From positions 107,659,310 through 107,723,309 of the forward strand of contig CM070876.1 in assembly GCA_036365515.1 (NCBI GenBank): a stretch of DNA of 64,000 nucleotides, given 5' to 3'. Positions within the stretch are counted from its first letter, which is position 1, and every line of letters begins with the position of its first letter. The position numbers and the translations under genes are program-made. Below, in pieces: positions 10,545 to 20,925 of the stretch. Source of the DNA: Torymus aiolomorphi (taxonomy: Eukaryota; Arthropoda; Insecta; Hymenoptera; Torymidae). The notes under the pieces are model-generated. The model made no database searches and was not told the origin of the DNA. It worked only from the letters and a program-made list of their open reading frames with translations.

Positions 10545-13241
10545 TTATATAATCTTTTTGTTGCTGAATAAAGAATGCTTCTGAAAAAAGTCTTTTCCGT
10601 TATTAATTTCTGTATCTAAGATTTTAATATTGTCAAAATCTATTGTATGATTGTTATTTTCAGTGTGCGCAAATAAGGAAGATTTATCATCTTTATCAAG
10701 ATATTTTTTTCTATGCCCTTTTATTCGTACATTTAATCGTCTACCTGTTTGACCCACATACGTTGCTTCGCAATTTTTACAATTGATTTTATACACCACA
10801 TTGTTTTTATTGTATTTTTCTTCTTTATCTTTTCCTAATACTATTACATTATTTAGTTTATTTATGGTACTAAACACAACATTAATATTAAGTTTTTTAA
10901 AAAAATTTTTCGTAAAACATTCTAACTCATTAACAAACGGTAAACATATAATCCCATCGTAGGTTTTTTGTTGTTTGGAGCTGTTATCTGACCTTTGTAG
11001 CATTCTTAAGCGTCTCTTTATGTGAAAATCAACTAAATTATGTGGATAATTATTGTTTTTTAAAACATATTTGATAAATTCTGTATTTTCTTTGTGAAAT
11101 CTATTGTGCGATAATTTTATTGCTCTATCAAGGGGACAGTATATGATAGCTATTTTGTTACTTGTCGGGTGATGCCAATTAAAATTGAGATATCTTCCTG
11201 AAAAGGTAGGGTTTCGATACCAATTAGTTATTATATTACTTTCATCGTTTATTATAATTTTTATGTCCAGAAAACTGATACTATTATTTTCAGAATGTTC
11301 AACAGTGAATTGTAAGTTTGTGTCATAAGAGTTGAAAATTTGTAACGTATCGCGTATATTATTTTTCGGTATACAAAGAACAATATCATCCACATAACGG
11401 TAATAAAATAGCGGTTTCTCTTGAAGTTTATTGATACATGAGTTTTCTAAATCTTCCATAACTATGTGAGATAATATAGGGCTTAACGGATTTCCCATAG
11501 CGGATCCGAATGTTTGTCTATAAAAATTGCCATTAAATTGAAAATAATTATTGTTTAGGATGAATTTAATTACTTTAAGAAATTCGGTACAGGTCATATT
11601 TATTCTATTGTGTATTTGATGCCACCTTCTTTCTATCACTTCGTATACTAGGTATTCAGGAACATTTGTAAAAAGACTTACGACATCAAAACTCACTATT
11701 TCATAATTATATGGTATTTTGATATTTTCAAGTTTTTCTTTTAGCTTTAAACTATTATCTATATGTGATGCAGGGGGTTTTAAATTATTTTGTAGGAATT
11801 GAGCAGAAAACTTTGAAACGTAGTAAGTAGGAGAGTTCACTGTGGATATTATGGGTCTGACTGGAAAATCTGCTTTATGTATTTTAATAAGACCATATGC
11901 TTTTGATATACTGAATTTTTGAAGGACCGGGAGTAGTTGTTTTTTAGTACCACTAAAATCCATTTTATTGAGCCATTTCACTATATCATTTGTTTTCCTT
12001 TCTAGGCTTGATAAAGAGTTTGATTTTATTTTTTCATAATATTTTTGATCGTTAAATAACATATCGGTTTTTTCTACGTAACATGATTTTTTAATTATCA
12101 CTGTAGCATTCCCTTTATCAGCTCTAGTTATTAGAATGTCTGAGTTCTGTTTTAGAAATTTTCTTGTTTTTTTAAGATCTATTTTTAATTTTTTATTTTC
12201 GTATGAATTATTTGCTAGTTCTCTATTGTATGAATTTTTTATGGTGTTGAGGAAAGAGCTTCTTATTTTAGGAATATCAGCTTTATTCTTGTGTTTTTTA
12301 ATAAAAGTTTCAAAATTCTTAATATATTGCAGTAGTAATTTGTTGTTGAATGTTTCATTAAAATAGAATTTCTCTCCAAGTTTTAATATATCAGTAACGT
12401 ACGTTGGAAGTTCAATGCCCGAAACATTCACACACCAACTATCGTCAGTTTTCGCCGGTTCGATAACCTGTGTGTTATTGTCTCGGACGTTAACCTCCGA
12501 CACATCTTCCTTATATCTATCTTTTTCAATTTCTTTCTTATATTTTCTAAATTACATGGTTTCGAGTTTACGTTGTAGTTTTTCTTTAACTTTAACAATA
12601 ATAAAGTTTAGTTTAGTAGCATAAATGTCAGCAAACAATTCAATAGTGTTATTTTCTATATTCGTCTCTAATGATTTTTTACTTTTTATAATTTCTCTGT
12701 TTAACCATGCAATTTTTGTGTGTAAATCTATAATTTCTATGTTTAGCACTTGAATCATGATTTTTTCCGTCAACTGGTTTTGTTTAGTTACGCATGTTTT
12801 TGAGAACATGTAGTTATCTTTTAGATTCTTAGTAATGCATTGTAAATGTTTTGGAACAATATTAAAAAATCTACATTTAATTAAAAATTTACATTGTTCT
12901 CTCGTTTGTTTTTCCTTATATAACATTTTTGTTAAATACTGGAATTGTTTTTTCACTTTGAAACCGAAGATTTTGAAAATCAAATGTAGAGTTAAATTCA
13001 AATTAATATCTTTACGGTATTTTAACAAATTTTTTAATAGTTCTTTGTGTGTCATGTGTTGGTTCAACATACGTAAGCGAATCTCCATTCGTTGTTCCGG
13101 ATTCGATGAAAACTCCATGGTGGTCGATGTTGTTTCTTTAACAACGCGTAATTTCGGCCAAACGATGGATAGAATTTGGTTGGTAAAGGCGCTTATGGTA
13201 GAGTTTGAATCATAATTTTGTATCTTGAGTCTAATGGCCAA
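10545..13241 (-). pseudogene. Penelope-like reverse transcriptase / GIY-YIG endonuclease, one in-frame stop
   Basis: A single frame of about 898 codons from 13241 to 10545 broken only by TAA at 12552-12554. The N-terminal ~230 residues are Lys/Asn-rich and coiled-coil-like. The middle is a reverse transcriptase with the active-site motif YVDD (in YRYVDDIVLCI) and a preceding GSAMGNPLSP segment typical of Penelope enzymes. The C-terminal part is a GIY-YIG-type endonuclease (VVYKINC...TYVGQTGRR) with a CxxC pair between the two motifs. The enzyme would nick chromosomal DNA and copy the element RNA. Length is normal for the family. The ATG at 13241 lies within the upstream copy's pseudo-LTR, as expected. 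The stop between the N-terminal part and the RT probably abolishes full-length product. Confidence 0.85.
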
Positions 13242-14093
13242 TTGTCTACCAGGAAAGGTTTAAATAAATGGACACCATTTATTTTTAACCGACGATTCGG
13301 ACACTTTTTTCGTGTCCCTCTTCAGGTGCTATATTTAACAAAAACCATTTACATAATAAATATATACAGTATGTTGAACTTACAAATTTTAACACAACAA
13401 AACGTAGTTTTTACAATTCCAATTCAAAATAATTACATATTTATTAAACACTAATCACTTAAAAATTAATAAATCACAATTCGCAACTGTAAAAAAATTA
13501 TGTATAACAAAGTACACTTACATTACGTCAAGCTGTAATAATAACGCAGACTGTCCGTTTCGCCAATGCTTAAATTTTCGGCAAACGGTTTATATATACT
13601 AATCTACTGTAATTGTGTGTGTATATTTTGTGTGTATAAAAGTATATAAAACGATGTGAGACAAGTGGGGATAGCGTTGAACGATTCGGAGCCGAGGCGA
13701 GGTATCAGGGGAACACGTCATAGTGTAAGTCATCCTAATGACAGGCTACTCCAAACATACACGAATATTGTGGTGGATATTATATTCTCATCCAACGTGC
13801 TCTCCTAATATACCCGTTCGGCTTTACAAAGTTTTAATACATAGTAAGAGTTATATTAAGCTAAATTTCGCAGTTATTAATTAATATATTATATTCTTTC
13901 GCTAGTTTATTGATTTCAAATTGTTTGTTTATATAATCTTTTTGTTGATGAATGAAGAGTGCTTCTGAAAAAAGTCTTTTCCGTTATTAATTTCTGTATC
14001 TAAGATTTTAATATTGCCAAAATCTATTGTATGATTGTTATTTTCAGTGTGCGCAAATAAGGAAGATTTATCATCTTTATCAAGATATTTTTT
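13215..14093 (-). repeat. Penelope copy B, head-to-tail 3' fragment
   Basis: Repeats 9838-10700: the pseudo-LTR plus the last few dozen codons of the endonuclease frame, ending in a T-rich junction at ~14088-14100. Its hammerhead core is damaged: the conserved GAAAC reads GAATC (minus strand, near 13290). It sits immediately upstream of copy A and would supply its promoter region. Confidence 0.8.
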
Positions 14094-14100
14094 TTTTTTT

Positions 14101-14891
14101 TCAACTCTTATAACACAAACTTACAATTCACTGTTGAATATTCTGAAAATAATAGTATCAGTTTTTTGGACATAAAAATTATAATAAACGATGAAAGTAA
14201 TATAATAACTAATTGGTATCGAAAACTTACCTTTTCAGGAAGATATCTCAATTTTAATTCGCATCACCCGACAAGTTACAAAATAGCTATCATATACTGT
14301 CTCCTTGATAGAGCAATAAAATTATCGCACAATAGATTTTACAAAGAAAATACAGAATTTATCAAATATGTTTTAAAAAACAATAATTATCCACATAATT
14401 TAGTTGATTTTCACATAAAGAAACGCTTAAAAATGCTACAAAGGTCAGATAACAGCTCCAAACAACAAAAAACCTACGATGGGATTATATGTTTACCGTT
14501 TGTTAATGAGTTAGAATGTTTTACGAAAAATTTTTTTAAAAAACTTAATATTAATGTTGTGTTTAGTACCATAAATAAACTAAATAATGTAACAGTATTA
14601 GGAAAAGATAAAGAAGAAAAATACAATAAAAACAATGTGGTGTATAAAATCAATTGTAAAAATTGCGAAGCAACGTATGTGGGACAAACAGGTAGACGAT
14701 TAAATGTACGAATAAAAGAGCATAGAAAAAAATATCTTGATAAAGATGATAAATCTTCCTTATTTGCGCACACTGAAAATAACAATCATACAATAGATTT
14801 TGGCAATATTAAAATCTTAGATACAGAAATTAATAACGGAAAAGACTTTTTTCAGAAGCACTCTTCATTCATCAACAAAAAGATTATATAA
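14101..14891 (+). pseudogene. Penelope copy C: RT C-terminus plus GIY-YIG fragment
   Basis: The plus-strand frame 14166-14891 (241 residues) matches the last third of the copy A protein from the FLDIKIIINDES segment to the end, including the GIY-YIG motif and CxxC pair. The RT catalytic region is missing because of 5' truncation. The first bases (14101-14165) belong to the same fragment ahead of the first ATG. Orientation is opposite to copies A and B. Confidence 0.85.
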
Positions 14892-15650
14892 ACAAACAAT
14901 TTGAAATCAATAAACTAGCGAAAGAATATAATATATTAATTAATAACTGCGAAATTTAGCTTAATATAACTCTTACTATGTATTAAAACTTTGTAAAGCC
15001 GAACGGGTATATTAGGAGAGCACGTTAGATGAGAATATAATATCCACCACAATATTCGTGTATGTTTGGAGTAGCCTGTCATTAGGATGACTTACACTAT
15101 GACGTGTTCCCCTGATACCTCGCCTCGGCTCCGAATCGTTCAACGCTATCCCCACTTGTCTCACATCGTTTTATATACTTTTATACACACAAAATATTCA
15201 CACACAATTACAGTAGATTAGTATATATAAACCGTTTGCCGAAAATTTAAGTATTGACGAAACGGACAGTCGCCCGTTATTATTACAGTCTGTAGCTACA
15301 GACGCAATGTAAGTGTACTTTGTTATACATAATTTGTTTACAGTTGCAAATTGTGATTTATTAATTTTTAAGTGATTAGTGTTTAATAAATATGTAATTA
15401 TTTTGAATTGGAATTGTAAAAACTACGTTTTGTTGTGCTAAAATTTGTAAGTTCAACATACTGTATATATTTATTATGTAAATGGTTTTTGTTAAATATA
15501 GCACCTGAAGAGGGACACGAAAAAAGTGTCTGAAACGTCGGTTATAAATAAATGGTGTCCATTTATTTAAACCTTTCCTGGTAGACAATTGGCCATTAGA
15601 CTCAAGATACAAAATTATGATTCACACTCTACCATAAGCGCCTTTACCAA
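14892..15650 (+). repeat. Penelope pseudo-LTR, copy C
   Basis: Inverted counterpart of 9831-10544, ending in GCGCCTTTACCAACC followed by an A-run and the right target duplication. The frame 15376-15612 on the minus strand is a repeat by-product. Confidence 0.8.
15505..15539 (+). ncRNA. Hammerhead-like ribozyme core (copy C)
   Basis: CTGAAGA - hairpin with GACAC/GTGTC - GAAAC-GTC on the plus strand. The core is intact, with one G-U closing pair in stem II compared with copy A. Stem I is weak, as in copy A. Confidence 0.4.
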
Positions 15651-15661
15651 CCAAAAAAAAA

Positions 15662-15675
15662 AATAAATTCATTGG
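15662..15675. repeat. Right 14-bp target-site duplication
   Basis: AATAAATTCATTGG, identical to 9817-9830. Confidence 0.85.
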
Positions 15676-16487
15676 ATTTGCAATATAATCCAAGAAACTA
15701 AAAGTTAATTAAATCTATACAATATTGTACTTAATCATCAATTAACTTACCAAATATGTTGCACAATGGGTGCATTTCTCAATTTAATAAAAACCTCTAC
15801 TCATTGGAAAAACCTATTTTATTTATGAGAAGATGATATTAAGTTTAGTGATACGAATTCTTAAATTCCACATCTAATATTAAATGACAAATGGTACATG
15901 AGATAAAATTAAAAAAAAAAATTTGATCGCTTTACCTAGAAAGAATTAAAAGTTTGCAGAAATGAAATATTTAATAAACTCGATGCTAGTAGATTTCATA
16001 TATTTTGATAATCACCAATTTCTATCAATAGTATGTTCGTGTACTTATCAAATTCAATTTTGCAATAAACAGTGGTTTACAGAGTGGTTTTCCAAAACAT
16101 ACTTTAATAATGTATAACCTGACAAATAAATTTAGTTTGTGTAATGGTGCAAAATAACCGATACTTTCCTTTGATAAAATTAAATAAGAAAAAAAAAAGA
16201 ATAGTAATATTCTTCATACATATATCCGGAAAAAACTTACAACATACAAAACAGATGCAAAAACTAGCTGGCTTTGCAACAAAAGTTGTACTTAAATATT
16301 AGAGAAAATATTAATAAGTTTTCGACTATCCTTTTAAATAGACTTGCAACTAGCAAAAAATTGTGATGTACTTTTTTAGTAGCAAGTATTTAAAAAAGTA
16401 TTTTTCTTCATTTTAGATAAACAATATACTCACTCAAACTCATTTCAATACGCTCGTTACACTCAAAAAAATATAAGGACCAGATAC
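15676..16487. other. AT-rich stretch, nothing recognised
   Basis: Continuation of the DNA left of the Penelope insertion. No frame, structured repeat or RNA gene could be supported. Confidence 0.5.
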
Positions 16488-16517
16488 GGAAATACCATGG
16501 GTTAGTATATCTATATA

Positions 16518-17797
16518 CGAGGGTCATTTGATAAGTACCTAGCCTACAAATGAAAACACCAAAATTTTAAAAAAAATAAAATTTATTTTTCAATGTAGTC
16601 TCCTTTTAGTTGAATATACTTGGTCCAGCGGTGTTCCAATTTTTTTAACCCCGTGGAGAAAAATGTTTTCTCTTGGTTTGCAAAATAGGCCTCCGTGGCG
16701 GCGATTATTGTTATTGGAGTGGAATCTCTTCCCGGCGAGCGAATTTTTTAGGTTCGGAAACAAAAAAAAGTCGCACGGAGCCAAATCTGGAGAATACGGT
16801 GGATGGGGCAGCAGTTCGTAGCGTAATTCGACCAATTTAGCCGTGGCGAGTGCAGAAGTGTGAGCCGGTGCATTATCGTGGTAGAAAAGCACTTTCTTTT
16901 TAGACAAATGGGGCCGTTTTTCTTCTAACACGGCGTCAAATCGGCTCAATAGTTCAGCGTAGTACTGTCCTGTGACCGTTTTGCCCTTCTCTAGATAGTC
17001 AATAAAAATCACACCTTGAGAATCCCAGAAAACAGTGGCCATCACCTTTCCGGCCGACGGGACCGTCTTCGCCTTCTTCGGAGCAAGTTCACCGGGTAAG
17101 GTCCACTGTTTTGACTGCTCCTTGGTCTCTGGAATCCATGTTTCGTCGACGGTCACGTAACGACGCAAAAACTCTTTTGGATTGCGATTAAACAGCTCCA
17201 AACACTGCTCTGAACTGGTCACACGGATGCGTTTGTTGTCTGCAGTCAGCAAACGCGGCACCCACCTTGCTGACAGCTTCCTCATGCCTAAAATCTCATG
17301 TAGGATATGCCACACGCGTTCTTCTGAGATGCCTACTATCGCAGCTATCTCGTGCACCTTTAATCGGCGGTCTGACAAAACGATATCGTGTATTTTTGTC
17401 ACGTTCTCCTCCGTAGTGGCTGTTTTCGGAGCACCTGGGCGTGGATCATCAAAAACCGACGTACGACCACGTTGAAACTCGTTATACCAAAATTTAACGG
17501 TCACCATCGAAGGAGAAGCATCCCCATACACTGCATCCAAGCGTTCTTTAATTTCACTGCGCGATTTCCCTTCCAAAAACAAGAATCGAATCAGCGACCG
17601 ATATTGTTCTTTCTCCATTTTTTCAAAAATCAATGGACACATTTGCTTTCACACGCTCTCAAAACTAAACTACAACTCCGATCCGGCTGAAGTTTCGTCG
17701 GCAACCGTTTACAGGAAGATACTGCACTGCAGTGTATTTCTGGTGCGATAGTGGCACCATCTGGCGGTGAGGCTAGGTACTTGTCAAATGACCCTCG
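16518..17797 (-). mobile_element. Mariner (DD34D) element with TIRs and TA duplication
   Basis: The 25-bp ends CGAGGGTCATTTGATAAGTA(CCTAG) at 16518 and the mirrored CTAGGTACTTGTCAAATGAC(CCTCG) at 17797 match at 24 of 25 positions. TA dinucleotides flank both ends (16516-16517 and 17798-17799). Total 1280 bp, a normal mariner size, with one transposase gene on the minus strand. Confidence 0.92.
16590..17642 (-). pseudogene. Mariner transposase, DD34D, frameshifted C-terminus
   Basis: A 350-residue frame with an N-terminal helix-turn-helix region (about 10-120) and the linker typical of mariner. The catalytic triad is D166 (VTVDETW), D256 (HDNAPAH) and D291 (SPDLAPCD); the last two are 34 residues apart. 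After about residue 307 (KRFHSNNNN) the frame shifts: the neighbouring frame of the same DNA encodes the usual mariner tail (an ...AATEAYFA...KTFFSTGLKKL-like end), so the displayed tail is out of frame. The shift lies near 16700-16720. The catalytic core is intact but the tail is wrong, so it is probably inactive. The upstream ATG at 17642 lies near the usual MEKEQYR-like start; translation could begin at the second Met (residue 9). Confidence 0.85.
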
Positions 17798-17889
17798 TAT
17801 ATGAGGAACAGTGCTTATTCCCGCTGTTCCTCGTATATATAGATATACTAACCCATGTTATTTCTGTTCGTTTCACAAGTGAACAGACC

Positions 17890-18820
17890 TGTAACGACCA
17901 TGTTACAATGTCGCGAAAACGGTAAAGTAAGCGCGATAATTTGTTCCGGTTTCGGTCTACGCCTACACGTAATGACCACGGGAATTGGAACTCGTGAAAG
18001 TAGACAATCGGACTTTAAATAATTTAATAAATGAACGTAGTTAACGGAGATAAGCGCTAAGCGATGGCAACTATTAGAAGAGAGAAAGGAAAGACTAGCG
18101 ATTTTGAACGTTTCTTACTTTAAGACGAGTGTTGATTGGCTGGTGCTCTCTAATTGTCCAGGCGGCAGCTCCGATGTTCGCAGTGGCGGGAGTTTCGAAT
18201 GGCAGGAGAAGGTTCCGAAATAAATACGCTCCAAATGTGAATAATAAGTATTTATTTAAATATATAAATGTTACTACACTGATTAAATACTGATGGTAGT
18301 CGAGATATAATATCAACAATTATTCGCGAGACTACAATCAGAGAAGCGTTACAATAAGATTCTAAGTCGATTCTGCTCGAAAATATTCTAAGTCAGAATG
18401 TATAATTCACAAAAGATTCTAAGTCCAATACAATCAACCGACGAACAAGGGCTTCGCCCTACTAATACAAGAGATCAGCAAGCTTCTGCCCCGAGAAGAG
18501 GCGCGAGGCGCCTTTTATACCCGCTCCGCGAGCGTGTTATATGGCAAATCAATAATTCGCTCATTCGTGCTTATGGCTTTTCCAGGAATTAGGATTTTAG
18601 GGAAAGGCAAACAAGGGGAGAGCGTGGGTGCGTAATTAGGTGAGGGAAGAATGTGACGTAATGACTTTTGTTCGGGCTCGTGTTACCACTCAAGTCTTTC
18701 AGATCTTGGTCGGTTACCCACGGTAGATGCTATACCTTAGAGTAAGGAAAAAATATATGGATGGACAAGTTGTCGAGTTTGTGTTGCAGATGGATACGTT
18801 CAGTCGTGCTCGACGTGACA
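17890..18820 (-). repeat. 3' LTR of gypsy-1
   Basis: 931 bp, matching 27945-28877 almost throughout. It contains a GC-rich patch (18480-18540) and a promoter-like AT stretch. It begins at the GACC duplication. Confidence 0.93.
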
Positions 18821-18832
18821 CGCCCCCCCTAA
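18821..18832 (-). promoter_or_regulatory. Polypurine tract of gypsy-1
   Basis: Read on the minus strand, TTTAGGGGGGGCG directly precedes the 3' LTR start TGTCACG, the expected plus-strand primer for reverse transcription. Confidence 0.75.
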
Positions 18833-18996
18833 AGACATGCGCTGCCGGACAGCGTTGCTTACCCCGCCTATTCCTTTCAAATCTGGCGTGGTGGTAGCTA
18901 GAATCGTGCAAACATCCTGATCGAGTACATACAATTTTGTCATACTTTTTTTTTTTTTTTTTTCCTTAAAAACACATTTGTAGCGATTTTTATAGA

Positions 18997-19788
18997 TCAC
19001 CACCATTGTTCTTGGACCACGTCGGACTCCAGCATTGGTCTAGTGGGCGACCCCTCACAATCCTGACAGCGGTCTTCTTCGAGCGCCCAAACGTGTTCCA
19101 GTCGGTCGCACGTTAAACATTCGTCCAAACAATCCGGTTTGCCGCTAAAGACCTGACACTCAGCGCAGTTGCGCCAGGCAGGAATGCTCTGTCCGCATTC
19201 AGTGCAAATGCAATAGGTCTGATCGTCGCCAAAACCTTCGCCTCCGTATGGTAAATGTAGGCGGTCTGCATACGTGGTGCCCTGGGTGTCTGCCTCAAAT
19301 AAGGCGTAATCGTTGTTCTCTAGCCTCGGGTCACAATGCCTGGGTGACCACTCTGGGTGTTGGTTATAGTTATTGTAATAGCAAGTAACCGACCTTGACC
19401 AGTGGACCCCGCTCCACTCGTTATTTTGCTGCAAAAAAAGCCAGATATCGGTACTACTAAAACTGCGGAAGATTCGATCCGCTGTGGCCTCATAGTCCCT
19501 TTCAAGCCTTTCGGAAAAAGGCCCGGGACGCTCCTGATGCCTGCCGCCCCAAGTATGATCCATCCAAGCTGTACATCTGCGGTATATTTGATAATGTACT
19601 TCAGAGCTGTAGCTGCGTGGGGCCCAGGTGCGCCGAGTGACCCGAGTGACATACACCCTCTTGGCCTCGTACTTCAAAGTCGGGACATAAGCATACCAGG
19701 TGAGTTCCGCGGTGTTGTCCATGCCTCGTGGTCCGATGCAATTGGTACCAGTTTGGACCTTATGTGTGATTGGTTGGTTTCCAGGCAA
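18997..19788 (-). CDS. Cys-rich accessory frame in the 3' part of gypsy-1, unrecognised
   Basis: An open frame of 263 codons between pol and the 3' LTR. The first in-frame ATG is at about 19722, giving ~241 residues. The N-terminal half is Tyr/Trp/Arg-rich, with no signal peptide or membrane segment. The last ~80 residues contain clustered Cys pairs (CICTEC, CAEC, CLDECLTC, CQDC) that look like two or more zinc-binding knuckles or a treble-clef/RING-like fold, followed by an acidic end. I do not recognise the family. It is not an obvious envelope protein. It lies between two purine-tract/LTR-edge motifs (19900-20060 and 18820-18832), which would fit a downstream gene captured by readthrough. 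It could also be a spliced accessory gene. Confidence 0.5.
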   Translation of the reverse strand: MPGNQPITHKVQTGTNCIGPRGMDNTAELTWYAYVPTLKYEAKRVYVTRVTRRTWAPRSYSSEVHYQIYRRCTAWMDHTWGGRHQERPGPFSERLERDYEATADRIFRSFSSTDIWLFLQQNNEWSGVHWSRSVTCYYNNYNQHPEWSPRHCDPRLENNDYALFEADTQGTTYADRLHLPYGGEGFGDDQTYCICTECGQSIPAWRNCAECQVFSGKPDCLDECLTCDRLEHVWALEEDRCQDCEGSPTRPMLESDVVQEQWW

Positions 19789-19899
19789 ATCTACACATAA
19801 AAGATATATACTGAGTTTTTTTTTGTGTGTGGTCCAAATGCCATTGTTCGGTCACCAAGCTCGCGTCTTTCTGGCTGAAGGTAAGGTGCGCATCGAGTT

Positions 19900-20060
19900 T
19901 GTACTCAGCGCTTGGTTACCTCGCGATCTGCCACGGTCGCGTGGTAGCTTACCGCCCGTCGGCATAAGCGACCGTATTTTCGGTGCTCACTTGTGCTGCG
20001 GGTGGACACGGTCAGCCGAGCATGGCATGACACGCCACCTCCCCCTTTACAGACCTCTGC
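19900..20060 (-). repeat. Diverged relic of an LTR 5' edge and purine tract inside gypsy-1
   Basis: Minus-strand sequence near 20056-20034 reads as a purine-rich run (AAAGGGGGAGGTGGCG) followed by TGTCATGCCATGCTCGGCTG, then a CGTGTCCACCCGCAGCACAA segment. This parallels the true junction at 18832-18780 (AGGGGGGGCG, then TGTCACGTCGAGCACGACTG, then CGTATCCATCTGCAACACAA). Similarity fades further in. It appears to be an old LTR start now internal to the element. Confidence 0.55.
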
Positions 20061-20082
20061 TGCGGGGCAGCGCTTGCATTTT

Positions 20083-20430
20083 TTAATACAGTACTTCGGC
20101 AATCGGGTATCTCAGTAACTCTTCTCCAGTGAACATATAAACTCTTATACACTTCTCCCACGCTGCTTCTCTACGCAAAAATAACAACTGCCGATGACAA
20201 ATTTTGCAATTAGTTGGTACCTGAATGCCCGGCTGTACTATAATGTGATAATCAATGCAAGGCGTAAGCAAACGGAAAGGATCCTTAACGCACGATTGGT
20301 AACAGTGTTTACAAAAGAAGTTAATCGACTCGTCGTCGACGTACACTACTTTGTCCCCTTCTCGTACGCTACAGCAGGGATGGTCACGTAGCCGTTCTAA
20401 CGCTAGCGCGAAGTCAGACCCTTTGTTTTA
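20083..20430 (-). CDS. Small Cys-rich frame downstream of pol, unrecognised
   Basis: An open minus-strand frame of about 115 codons without an early ATG, ending at 20083. It contains a CC pair, CKHC, a CxxxxC/H-rich middle and CKICH, suggesting zinc binding. The frame opens just after a stop near 20435 and could be an exon of a spliced product or the end of the Gag-like reading frame after a shift. No family recognised. Confidence 0.4.
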
Positions 20431-20547
20431 TTTACCCGGCTAGAAAAGAAAAAAATTCAGCATTATTAAGTCTTGCTTAGTGATACAGTTCTTGTTATTT
20501 TTAGACAAGTTCACTAAACTCTTTTCTTTAAATTGTTGAAGTAAATT

Positions 20548-20925
20548 TTAATCTTTATGAAAACAGACCGAAATCGACCGCATAGTCGCTAAATCCTCGA
20601 GGTGAAATGCGATTTGCTGGGCGTGACGTCGCGCTTGCGCGAAGGTTTCATAAAACTCGGGTTCGCACATGTATCTTTTTACTGGGAGTTGCATACCCGA
20701 TACGAAGCAAAAAATAGTTAGTCTCTCCCTAGCACGTTCGCTCTCAGTCACTTCAATAATTTCTTCCCTAGCCAAACTTCCCCCTTTCTGATATAATTCA
20801 TAAGTTCTTTGCATTCTATTGTCATACTCCGCATGACTTTCGTTACGACCTTGCGCGGCCCACACCAGACGACGCCTTAAAATAATAAAATCGTCGAGTA
20901 AGGATTTTTTTTTATTTGGCCGCAT
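20548..20925 (-). CDS. Second Gag capsid-like domain after pol in gypsy-1
   Basis: A 125-residue frame. Its order of conserved positions (LxxxAQ...E...Y.NRM.R..EL...ER...F..GM....KR.M....F..A...A..IA) parallels the C-terminal part of this element's own Gag near 26750-26950 (Y.NR...I.ELKEA...D.L.F.TRGL..EIKRRM...F.DAL..AIEIE). It overlaps the last bases of pol (20877-20925) in another frame, and pol loses its usual C-terminus exactly there. This suggests that a deletion or recombination joined a foreign Gag segment to pol. It may act as an extra capsid piece or be a relic. The first Met lies in the junction. Confidence 0.5.
   Translation of the reverse strand: MRPNKKKSLLDDFIILRRRLVWAAQGRNESHAEYDNRMQRTYELYQKGGSLAREEIIEVTESERARERLTIFCFVSGMQLPVKRYMCEPEFYETFAQARRHAQQIAFHLEDLATMRSISVCFHKD

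Larger units (their letters stand above)
9831..15661. mobile_element. Composite Penelope-like retroelement insertion
   Basis: One integration of about 5.8 kb flanked by an exact 14-bp duplication. It contains three pieces of the same element. Copy A is nearly complete on the minus strand (9831-13241). Copy B is a 5'-truncated copy on the minus strand joined head-to-tail upstream of A (13215-14093). Copy C is a 5'-truncated copy in inverse orientation on the plus strand (14101-15650). Both outer edges are therefore element 3' ends, and the right edge carries a short A-rich tail. Tandem and inverted partial copies of this kind are typical of Penelope-like elements, whose flanking copies serve as pseudo-LTRs. 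Confidence 0.85.
16488..17864. repeat. Palindromic site split by a mariner
   Basis: GAAATACCATGGGTTAGTAT plus a CTATATA tail on the left (16488-16517) is mirrored by TATATAGATATACTAACCCA and TGTTATTTC on the right (17835-17864). The right side also contains a small hairpin, GAGGAACAG...CTGTTCCTC (17803-17832). Removing the mariner restores an ~100-bp palindrome, probably a short hairpin element. Confidence 0.65.

Noticed and set aside
13218..13454. Small recurring frame (also 9794-10069 and 15376-15612)
   Set aside because: It recurs only because the Penelope pseudo-LTR recurs; it crosses the hammerhead-like region and shows no protein features.
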